Of a DNA stretch of 26,488 nucleotides, positions 6,130 through 13,443 are shown one piece after another. The stretch's first letter is position 1; each line of letters starts with the position of its first letter. The stretch spans positions 1 through 26,488 of the IMG/VR virus record IMGVR_UViG_3300042539_001453; one strand, 5' to 3'. Source of the DNA: a virus. The notes beneath the pieces were generated by a model. The model did no database searches and had not been told where the DNA came from. It saw only the letters and a program-made list of their open reading frames with translations. Both the position numbers and the translations under genes were made by a program.

Positions 6130-6137
6130 GTTAAATA
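6130..6137 (+). promoter_or_regulatory. possible late promoter for the baseplate block (GTTAAATA)
   Basis: GTTAAATA matches six of the eight bases of TATAAATA, including all of TAAATA. A start 5-7 bases later would fall near 6143, just before the AAGGA ribosome binding site at 6146-6150 and the ATG at 6158. It is the best late-type candidate in the 110-bp divergent gap between gene 55 and the tail gene. The match is imperfect. Confidence 0.4.
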
Positions 6138-6157
6138 TACTATATAAGGAATTTTTT

Positions 6158-6931
6158 ATGTCTACAAATTTTGTTGCCGGAAGTAGTGATGCAGGTGGAG
6201 GGCAATCGTCTTCGGCCTTTGCTGCAATGGATCCTAGAAGATTTGATTTAATGCAAAAAGTTCCGGATGGTGCCGAACGACAGCAAATGCCCCCAACAGA
6301 AGTCAATGCAACTGATGCTAGTGGTAAACAACTGGGCGATGATATGCGAGTAAAAATTAGGGTTCCTCCTGGATACCTTACTAATTTAACATCTGGGTTT
6401 AATGGAAAATTGGCTAACAATTTTGGTGGTATTGTGTTTCCTTATACGCCGACACTTAGTTATGAATTAAAAGCAGATTACAAACCACAAGACCCTACAC
6501 ATTCAAATTTTTCGATAAACTTTTTTCAAAAAAGCAGTATAGGACAAATATTAATTAATGGTAAATTTACTGTAGAAAATGCTGCCGATGCTCAAACGTA
6601 TTTTTCTACAGTTCATTTATTAAGAGCATTAACAAGAATGCGATTCGGAACAGACCCGGATGCAGGAGCACCTCCGCCAGTTTGTAGATTAGATGCTTAC
6701 GGAGACATGATGTTAAAAAATGTACCAGTTGCGATATCGTCTTTTAGAGTTGAGTTACCGGATGATGTCGATTATTTTACCATGCCGGCAGTTAATGGGC
6801 AAGGAACAAGTGCAGCCCCAACTCGTTCTACCATTTCTATTGCATGTGTACCGATGTATAGTAGAAATGAAATGCAAGGATTTTCTGTCACAGGATATCT
6901 TGGCTCTAGAGATAGCAGAGGATTTGTATAA
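6158..6931 (+). CDS. 48: gp48-like baseplate tail tube cap protein
   Basis: This 257-residue protein begins MSTNFVAGSSDAGGG. The start at 6158 is chosen because AAGGA at 6146-6150 precedes it. An upstream in-frame ATG at 6095 lacks a ribosome binding site and lies inside the divergent promoter. The core has GGIVFPYTPTLSYELKADYK, DPTHSNFSINFFQKSSIGQI, then FSTVHLLRALTRMRFG and PPPVCRLDAYGDMMLKNVP, followed by SSFRVELPDDVDYF and a final PMYSRNEMQGFSVTGYL. This pattern is that of proteins annotated as gp48 (tail tube cap) in marine T4-like phages, which sits between baseplate and tail tube. It is shorter than T4 gp48 (364), and gp54 or a tube-like paralogue is an alternative. Its stop overlaps the gp53 start (TAATG). 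Confidence 0.7.
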   Translation: MSTNFVAGSSDAGGGQSSSAFAAMDPRRFDLMQKVPDGAERQQMPPTEVNATDASGKQLGDDMRVKIRVPPGYLTNLTSGFNGKLANNFGGIVFPYTPTLSYELKADYKPQDPTHSNFSINFFQKSSIGQILINGKFTVENAADAQTYFSTVHLLRALTRMRFGTDPDAGAPPPVCRLDAYGDMMLKNVPVAISSFRVELPDDVDYFTMPAVNGQGTSAAPTRSTISIACVPMYSRNEMQGFSVTGYLGSRDSRGFV

Positions 6932-7230
6932 TGACAATATATAAAAAAACTAGCCCCTATTATAAAACCAATGTAGTAAATGAATATTTAGATGTTATTA
7001 ATTTTAGAGATATCCCTGCCGAAAGAGATGATCATTTATTTGAAATTACCAAAACTTATGAAAATAGGCCAGATTTGTTAGCCTATGATTTATATAAAGA
7101 CAGCGGGCTTTGGTGGGTATTTTCTGTTAGGAATAAAAGTTTAATTAAAGATCCTATTTTTGATTTTTCATCTGGCAAGAAGATTTATCTTCCTAAGTTA
7201 TCTACATTAAGAAGTTCGTTAGGAATATAA
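6931..7230 (+). CDS. 53: gp53, baseplate wedge protein
   Basis: This 99-residue protein corresponds to the wedge component gp53, which in T4 contacts neighbouring wedges and helps close the baseplate around the hub. Diagnostic segments are RPDLLAYDLYKDSGLWWVF (residues 48-66) and DFSSGKKIYLP near the C-terminus, a LysM-like fold in the T4 structure. T4 gp53 is 196 residues; the short form is typical of marine relatives. It starts at the ATG overlapping the gene 48 stop, with no separate Shine-Dalgarno, so it is probably translated by coupling. The next gene starts 1 nt after its stop. Confidence 0.87.
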   Translation: MTIYKKTSPYYKTNVVNEYLDVINFRDIPAERDDHLFEITKTYENRPDLLAYDLYKDSGLWWVFSVRNKSLIKDPIFDFSSGKKIYLPKLSTLRSSLGI

Positions 7231-7231
7231 T

Positions 7232-10200
7232 ATGAGTGAATATACTGGGTATGAATCAGCATTCGTTCCGTCACCCGCGGCAGAAACTGCTTCGCCGGAA
7301 GTAGAAAGAAAAACTAGTACTTCTAAAAGTAATCCTGACAACGATTCTAAATCAGCTGCTGAAACAAAACAACAAGCAGCAGGAACACAAAAAGAATCAA
7401 ATGTTTTAAATGGGTATAGATCTATAACATATAATTTTATCCTAGCAGGATTACCGAAAGATTACTTAACAAAACCCGAAGCTTATCGTGAAGGAGAATT
7501 AAATTTAGTAATTTTAAAATCAGGTGGTAAAGGTGATAGTAGTGTAACTCCGCCGGCTGGTCCTACATCTGACGAAACTCGTCGAGCACAAGCAGATCCG
7601 AACGATGATGTTCGTGACAAGAGATTTAAAACTTCACAGAAATCGGCTAATGATTTAAAAACACAAAATGCCGGAATAGTTCAAGGATTTAATCAAGAAA
7701 GTCCCGGCAGGTTTGATATGTTCATTGATAGTGTTGAAATAGAAACACTAATGGCATTTACTCCTACTTCCGGAACTACACTTCCTACAAAAATTAAATT
7801 TGATATATACGAACCATACAGTGTTAATGGATTCATCGAAGCATTGCACGTCACTGCACTTGCAGCAGGTTATACTTCATATGTAAATGCTAGTTATTTG
7901 CTTAAGGTCGAATTTTGGGGGTATGCAGACGATGATGTCGATCAATTTAAAGACCCTGTTAAAATTGAAGGAGCAGAAAGATATTTTCCAATAGGTTTTA
8001 CAAATTTGGAAGTTGAAATAACTGAACGAGGAACCAAATATGTATGTTCAGCAGTTCCTTATAATGATCGTGCATTTGGGCAACCTAGTGTTATTAAAAA
8101 GCCTATTAAAATGGAAGGCGAGACCGTAAAAACTATTTTAGATAATCTTATAAAATCAGTAAACGAACAAGTAGTTAAGTCGGATCAGGACGGTAGAAAA
8201 ATTGTAAATCATCATGATGAATATGTTATTAAGTATGTAAAATGGGATACTGCGAATGGTTGGATAGATGCTCCTGAATCAGAGATACCTAGCAGTAAGT
8301 TGCTTGAACTATTTGAGGATAATGTTCTTTATAAATTTGCAACACCTGACGAAGGAAATAACGCATACAAACCAGGAACTGCACCAAAGAGTATAAAATA
8401 TAATCCAAAAGGCGCAGCAATAAATTTTCCAGAAAATAGAAATATACATGAAATCATTACTGCTGTAATTCGTGATTGTGTGTTTATTAGAGACTTATTA
8501 AAAGATATGTCCGATAAAGCTAAAGCCAAAAGCCGAGTTGACAGTTACGGAATGGTTGAATATTTTTCAGTTCGTATCGAAACTACAAATAAAGAAGTGT
8601 TTGATCCAATAACAAAGAGACCTTATCAAACATTTACGTTTGTAGTTGCTCCGTATAAAGTTCATTTCACTAGATTGCCTACATACGGTCAAGTACAGTT
8701 AGAAGAAAAAGAATTTTCTAAATTAACCCTAAGAGAATACAATTACATCTATACAGGAAAAAACATAGATGTAATGTCATTTAAATTAAATTTTAATACG
8801 TTATACTTTGAAGCTATACCAAAATCTATGGCGGATCAAAATGCACCAAACGTACAAGAAGGTGCAAAACCAAGTTCCGGAATGCATCGAAAAGTAGAAG
8901 CACCGTCAAAGGAAATACAAGAATCAACAAACCCGTCTCATCCTATGCCTCCGGTAATAGAGACTACATCTCCGGCTCATCCTAGAGATGGTTCTGCAAT
9001 ACCTCATCAATATGATTCGTATAATACAATGGCCCGACATATGCACGAAGCAATTATAAATTCTAAGGCCAGTATGATTACAGGAGAAATAGATATTTTA
9101 GGAGATCCGTTTTATCTAGTAACTGGCGGAATGGGAAATTATAATCCTAAACCTTATAATGGACAATGGGGTAAAGTAGGAAAAAATGAAGTAGCACACA
9201 CCTATGGTGAAGTTAATATTCTAATTAATTTTAGAAATCCTATCGATATAGGGCCTGATGGTTTTGTGCAATTTGATCCTAAACGTGTTCCTTTTAGTGG
9301 CGTGTATAGAGTAACGTCGGCATTACATACATTTCGAGAAGGTGTGTTTAAACAGCGTCTTCAAATAATAAGAGTACCTGGCCAAATTATTGATACTGAT
9401 GCTAAGGTAGTAAAAGTTAATGAAATAACTGATACAGTATCTGATAAAAATAGTATAGTTGTGTCTGGACCAGCGGCCGATGCAGCACCGAGCCAGCGGC
9501 TTGATAGTGTAGGAATTTCTGATATGTTCAGTAGAGGAATACCAAATGTCGGTGACGCATCTAATCCGAGCAATTTTACAAATGCTGTAGGTGGACTAGG
9601 TGGTACAGAAAATTTAGCAGGAAATCAAACATTTGGAGCTATACCATCTTTGAGTGAATTATCTTCAGCGGCCGGGTCAATTGGTCAACTAACTTCTCTT
9701 GATTCGTTGTCTAAAGTAAATTTGAATATAGATGAATTGGCTAAAACAGGTTTAGATAATTTTGCACCAGCAGCATTGTTATCATCGGCAGCAGGAACTA
9801 TTCAAGGAAATATGCCTACACTTGACGGTATAAAAGCAATGGCTAGTTCTATAGTAAATCCAATTTTAGATAATGCATTAAACATTTCAAATATAGGATC
9901 AGGTATAGGCGAAGGTGCTACATTGTCGATTTCTAAATTGTCATCTACTTTGCAAGATGCTACTGCTCTTGATATTAAAGCAGGTGCGTTAGTTAATACA
10001 ATAAAATTAGAAGCAAATTCTGTTAACAATATAGCATCAAAAATTGTAAATGGTTTAGATGAAAATGCAATAGCTTCGGCAAACAGGTTAGGTGCCCAAG
10101 CATCTAATTTAGTTAATGATATAAGTAAAAATATTAAATCTTCTTTAGGATCAATTGCAGATCCTAAAGCTGTTGCTGCAAATTTAGGATTAAATGCATC

Positions 10201-10645
10201 TAAAATATCCGGATTATCTAATAACTTACAGAGTAAATTAACTAATCAGATTAATGATTTAAAGAATTCTATTCCTAAAAATGTTGATTTGGCAAAAGCG
10301 TTTAGTAATGGAGTAGCAATTGATAAAATGTCTCCGTCACAGATTGCAAATATTCCACCAACTACTCCATATATGAGGGCACCGGAGCCTACATCAATAG
10401 CTGGAACAATATTAAATGCGGCCCAAAACCCATTAAAGAACATAACACGTAATGCAAATCCAGTTGATAAGACAATGTTAGGTGATAAGATCAACACTGT
10501 TAAAAATCAATTATATGGACTCACTGGAAATGTAAATATTGTTGATAAAGCAGTAAATGGGTCAGTTGGTGCAATTTTTGGAAGTAAAAATTCAAATAAT
10601 AATCCGTTAGAACAATTAATTAAAAAAATAGGTGGATCTGGATAA
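7232..10645 (+). CDS. large baseplate hub protein with long helical C-terminal extension
   Basis: This 1137-residue protein lies between gp53 and the spike gene, where the baseplate hub is expected. Residues about 1-140 hold a polar low-complexity linker and a small domain (YRSITYNFILAGLPKDYL). Residues about 145-720 carry hub-like beta domains: RFDMFIDSVEIETLM, YLLKVEFWGYADDD, FPIGFTNLEVEITERGTKY, later LREYNYIYTGKNIDVMSFKL, GDPFYLVTGG and GVYRVTSALHTFREGVFKQR, as in gp27 or phage late-control-D type hubs. Residues about 760-1137 are Ala/Asn/Ser/Ile-rich and mostly helical with few aromatics. In T4 the hub also anchors the tape measure gp29, so this tail may do part of that job; that is speculation. 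AGGA before the ATG supports the start. The hub role is inferred from fold-like motifs and position. Confidence 0.72.
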   Translation: MSEYTGYESAFVPSPAAETASPEVERKTSTSKSNPDNDSKSAAETKQQAAGTQKESNVLNGYRSITYNFILAGLPKDYLTKPEAYREGELNLVILKSGGKGDSSVTPPAGPTSDETRRAQADPNDDVRDKRFKTSQKSANDLKTQNAGIVQGFNQESPGRFDMFIDSVEIETLMAFTPTSGTTLPTKIKFDIYEPYSVNGFIEALHVTALAAGYTSYVNASYLLKVEFWGYADDDVDQFKDPVKIEGAERYFPIGFTNLEVEITERGTKYVCSAVPYNDRAFGQPSVIKKPIKMEGETVKTILDNLIKSVNEQVVKSDQDGRKIVNHHDEYVIKYVKWDTANGWIDAPESEIPSSKLLELFEDNVLYKFATPDEGNNAYKPGTAPKSIKYNPKGAAINFPENRNIHEIITAVIRDCVFIRDLLKDMSDKAKAKSRVDSYGMVEYFSVRIETTNKEVFDPITKRPYQTFTFVVAPYKVHFTRLPTYGQVQLEEKEFSKLTLREYNYIYTGKNIDVMSFKLNFNTLYFEAIPKSMADQNAPNVQEGAKPSSGMHRKVEAPSKEIQESTNPSHPMPPVIETTSPAHPRDGSAIPHQYDSYNTMARHMHEAIINSKASMITGEIDILGDPFYLVTGGMGNYNPKPYNGQWGKVGKNEVAHTYGEVNILINFRNPIDIGPDGFVQFDPKRVPFSGVYRVTSALHTFREGVFKQRLQIIRVPGQIIDTDAKVVKVNEITDTVSDKNSIVVSGPAADAAPSQRLDSVGISDMFSRGIPNVGDASNPSNFTNAVGGLGGTENLAGNQTFGAIPSLSELSSAAGSIGQLTSLDSLSKVNLNIDELAKTGLDNFAPAALLSSAAGTIQGNMPTLDGIKAMASSIVNPILDNALNISNIGSGIGEGATLSISKLSSTLQDATALDIKAGALVNTIKLEANSVNNIASKIVNGLDENAIASANRLGAQASNLVNDISKNIKSSLGSIADPKAVAANLGLNASKISGLSNNLQSKLTNQINDLKNSIPKNVDLAKAFSNGVAIDKMSPSQIANIPPTTPYMRAPEPTSIAGTILNAAQNPLKNITRNANPVDKTMLGDKINTVKNQLYGLTGNVNIVDKAVNGSVGAIFGSKNSNNNPLEQLIKKIGGSG

Positions 10646-10648
10646 ACT

Positions 10649-12961
10649 ATGGCAAATCAAACACGCTCACGAGGGTCATTGGGCTCTCCCGGACCTTATC
10701 TAGCTGAAGTTACAAGTCATTTAGATACAACTTATATGGGCGGCCTTGAAGTAGCCCTTGTAAAAGGAGTAGCCAGTGTTATCGAAAACCAAGGTGAAAC
10801 TTACATTGTAAGATATCTAAGCCCCTTTGCCGGCTCGACTTCTGTTCGATTTGAAGGAACTGATCCTGCAAAATTCAATGATGTTCAAAAATCATATGGA
10901 TTTTGGATGATTCCTCCTGATGTCGGTACTAGAGTAATGGTAATTTTTATCGACGGCGATCCTAATCAAGGGTATTGGTTTGGGTGTGTTCAGGACATGT
11001 TTCAGAACCATATGGTTCCTGGGCTTGCTGCTAGTGAAAATGTATTAATAACAGAAGAGCAAAGAAGAAAGTATGGAACATCTTATTTGCCAGTTGCTGA
11101 ATTTCTTAAAGCTACACAGAAGTTAGAAAACCCTAACATTAAAACTATACCAAAACCTATACATCCATTCGCTGATAGGTTAGTTCAACAAGGCCTATTA
11201 ATAGATACAACTAGAGGAGTAACATCGAGTTCTGCTCGTAGAGAAGTACCTAGCAGTGTATTTGGAATAAGTACGCCTGGGCCATTAGATCCTAACGGTA
11301 GAAAAGGAAAAATTGGTTATAGAGAAAAAAATATCGAAGCTCCTATTAGTCGATTAGGCGGAACAACCTTTGTTATGGATGACGGTGACCCAACAGGAGA
11401 AAATGAACTTGTTCGATTAAGGACACGAACAGGACATCAAATACTCTTACATAATAGTCAAGATTTAATATACATTGCAAATAGCAAAGGAACTGCATGG
11501 ATTGAATTAACTAGCAACGGAAAAATAGATATTTTTGCTCAAGATAGCGTAAGTATTCATACAGAAAATGATTTTAATTTTAAAGCCGACAGAGATATTA
11601 ATATTGAAGCCGGTAGAAATATCCATATTAAAGCTAATAAAAATATGGAAACAAATGTTGTTGGATATTATTATCTTACCATAGATGATAATTGTAAGAT
11701 CTCTGTAAGAGGTACACACGACGAAACAATTAATCAAACTGCAAAAATTACTGTAGGACAGAATTTAAATTTTAATACAGCAAATAGTACATTAATAACT
11801 TCGGGAACCGGTTTAGATTTAAAGGCAGGATCGTATATCAAAGAGACTGCTGGCAGGATTGATTTAAATGGACCAACTGCTGCTACAGCTGATACAGCAG
11901 ATGTTCCGCCAGATTTGCCATTGTTTAGTTTACCTAACAGAGCAGTTCCTGCAGGATGGGAAAATAGCAATTTTTATAAAACAGCTGACCTTAAGAGTAT
12001 TATGCAACGAGTTCCTACTCACGAACCGTGGCCTCAACATGAAAATTATAATCCTGTTCAGTTTAGTGCACAGGCAACAGATGTAACATTGGCAGATAGA
12101 ACAAAAGATGGAATTGCTCCTCATCCTACACAAACTACATCAACAGCAGCAACATCTACTACTGGGCCAACAGTAACAACACCGCAGAAACAACCATCGG
12201 AGCAACAACCAGCAAATCCTCCTCAAGTAACTCCCGGTACTTGTGATCCTTCTTATGCTAAAGCAATCAATAGTTCTGCTTCTCAACAAGGAGTTCAGGC
12301 ATTAAAAGATGCTGCTGCTAAGTTAGGACTAACTAATCCAAATGCAGTCGCTTCTTTACTTGGAATTGCAGGTGGCGAATGTGCCTGGAAAGTCCAAAAA
12401 GAAAACTTCAATTATTCAGCTGATAGATTGTTGCAAGTATTTCCTAGTGTGTTTAAAGGTGATCGAGCATTGGCTGAAAAATACGCAGGCAATCCTAATA
12501 ATTCTCTTCCTGAATTTTTATATGGAGCTAATACTTCAAAAGGAAAAGGCTTAGGAAATACTCAACCCGGTGATGGTGCAAAGTTTATCGGCCGAGGTTA
12601 TATACAACTTACTGGGCGTGCAAATTATGCAAGGTATTCTCAAATGATGTATGAAAAAGGTCTAGTGCCATCGCCTACTTCGTTAGTTGATAACCCCGAA
12701 CTTGTAAACGATCCAAAAATTGCAGCAGAAGTTAGTGTTTTATATTTTCAAGATAGAGTTAAAACTTCTCAAGATGATCCCGGGTATTTTGAAAAAGCAT
12801 GTAAGGCTGTGGGATACAACACTACAGACATTAAAGCTAAAAAACAAGGTTATTATGAATGCTTTGCTTCACAATTATCAGGAAAAACAGTTGGTACAGG
12901 CTCTGGTGGAATATTAACAGACAGTAGCGGAAACCCTGTTAGAACTGGTTCTGGCGGCTAA
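10649..12961 (+). CDS. 5: gp5-like baseplate spike with C-terminal GH19 chitinase/lysozyme domain
   Basis: This 770-residue spike protein begins with a gp5-type OB-fold (residues about 30-125: GGLEVALVKGVASVIENQG, MIPPDVGTRVMVIFIDGDP, GYWFGCVQDMFQNHMVPG). A beta-helix needle region of VgrG/gp5 type follows (about 235-410: LVRLRTRTGHQILLHNS, then DIFAQDSVSIHTENDFN and DINIEAGRNIHIKANKNM). A Thr/Pro/Gln-rich linker covers about 480-530. A GH19 domain occupies about 545-745, with GGECAW (likely catalytic Glu577), NFNYSADRLLQVFPSVF and the signature FIGRGYIQLTGRANY at 646-660. It should pierce the outer membrane and cut peptidoglycan at infection. T4 gp5 instead carries its lysozyme between OB-fold and helix, so domain order and enzyme family differ. 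GGTGGA upstream supports the start. Confidence 0.9.
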   Translation: MANQTRSRGSLGSPGPYLAEVTSHLDTTYMGGLEVALVKGVASVIENQGETYIVRYLSPFAGSTSVRFEGTDPAKFNDVQKSYGFWMIPPDVGTRVMVIFIDGDPNQGYWFGCVQDMFQNHMVPGLAASENVLITEEQRRKYGTSYLPVAEFLKATQKLENPNIKTIPKPIHPFADRLVQQGLLIDTTRGVTSSSARREVPSSVFGISTPGPLDPNGRKGKIGYREKNIEAPISRLGGTTFVMDDGDPTGENELVRLRTRTGHQILLHNSQDLIYIANSKGTAWIELTSNGKIDIFAQDSVSIHTENDFNFKADRDINIEAGRNIHIKANKNMETNVVGYYYLTIDDNCKISVRGTHDETINQTAKITVGQNLNFNTANSTLITSGTGLDLKAGSYIKETAGRIDLNGPTAATADTADVPPDLPLFSLPNRAVPAGWENSNFYKTADLKSIMQRVPTHEPWPQHENYNPVQFSAQATDVTLADRTKDGIAPHPTQTTSTAATSTTGPTVTTPQKQPSEQQPANPPQVTPGTCDPSYAKAINSSASQQGVQALKDAAAKLGLTNPNAVASLLGIAGGECAWKVQKENFNYSADRLLQVFPSVFKGDRALAEKYAGNPNNSLPEFLYGANTSKGKGLGNTQPGDGAKFIGRGYIQLTGRANYARYSQMMYEKGLVPSPTSLVDNPELVNDPKIAAEVSVLYFQDRVKTSQDDPGYFEKACKAVGYNTTDIKAKKQGYYECFASQLSGKTVGTGSGGILTDSSGNPVRTGSGG

Positions 12962-12967
12962 TAAATA
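12960..12967 (+). promoter_or_regulatory. late-promoter-like octamer AATAAATA directly before gene 25
   Basis: AATAAATA matches seven of eight bases of the T4 late octamer and ends 5 nt before the gene 25 ATG at 12973. A normal start site 5-7 bases downstream would coincide with the ATG, which would make a leaderless message. AT-rich sequence makes chance matches common, but the same arrangement precedes gene 6. Confidence 0.4.
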
Positions 12968-12972
12968 TAGTT

Positions 12973-13410
12973 ATGCCATACAAAAATTTAGAAATTAGCC
13001 CTTCGAAATATAATAAAACGTTCACCGATAAAAAAAGTCAATTTTATCGAGGATTTAGTACACTTATTCCTGAGAATAGAGGAACAAAATTATATGATTA
13101 TGATTTAGTAAAGCAAAATATCATCAATCATTTTAATACTCGAAAAGGCAGTAGGGTTATGAATCCCGAATTTGGAACAATTATTTGGGATATGTTAATG
13201 GAACCGTTAACAGATGATACAAAAAATGTATTGTTACAAGACATTACTAAAATTTGTAAATTTGATCCTAGGGCATATCCATTGCAAATTAATTTAGTTG
13301 AGTATGAGCAAGGGTATTTGGTAGAAATTACGCTAATGTTAAAAAATACCGATCAGTCATCTGTGTTAAGATTGGCATTTGATCAAAAACTAGGTCTACA
13401 AGTACAATAA
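12973..13410 (+). CDS. 25: gp25, baseplate wedge protein
   Basis: This 145-residue protein is the wedge subunit gp25, conserved from phages to type VI secretion (TssE), which helps nucleate sheath assembly in the baseplate. The core has YDLVKQNIINHFNTRKGSRV, then MNPEFGTIIWDMLMEPLTDD, which includes the conserved region around the EPR-type motif, and a C-terminal YLVEITLMLKN strand pair. The length fits T4 gp25 (132). No Shine-Dalgarno is visible before the ATG; the preceding bases read AATAAATATAGTT. It begins 11 nt after the stop of the spike gene and lies 33 nt before gene 6, its direct partner in the wedge. Confidence 0.94.
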   Translation: MPYKNLEISPSKYNKTFTDKKSQFYRGFSTLIPENRGTKLYDYDLVKQNIINHFNTRKGSRVMNPEFGTIIWDMLMEPLTDDTKNVLLQDITKICKFDPRAYPLQINLVEYEQGYLVEITLMLKNTDQSSVLRLAFDQKLGLQVQ

Positions 13411-13421
13411 AATACCTAGTT
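13388..13421 (+). other. inverted repeat across the gene 25 stop codon
   Basis: AACTAGGT (13388-13395) and ACCTAGTT (13414-13421) form a perfect 8-bp inverted repeat with an 18-base loop containing the gene 25 stop codon. AATATTTTC follows, which is only a weak T-run. It could be a weak terminator, an RNA-stability hairpin or a regulator of gene 6 translation. Confidence 0.35.
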
Positions 13422-13430
13422 AATATTTTC

Positions 13431-13438
13431 AATAAATA
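13431..13438 (+). promoter_or_regulatory. late-promoter-like octamer AATAAATA directly before gene 6
   Basis: AATAAATA again ends 5 nt before an ATG, here that of gene 6 at 13444, and no Shine-Dalgarno is present between the hairpin and the start codon. The predicted late start would fall on or next to the ATG. The arrangement copies that before gene 25. Confidence 0.42.
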
Positions 13439-13443
13439 TTATT

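Noticed and set aside
6095-6157. Upstream in-frame ATG at 6095 as start of the 48-like gene
   Set aside because: It overlaps the -35 region of the divergent promoter and has no ribosome site, whereas 6158 has AAGGA at proper distance and a typical N-terminus.
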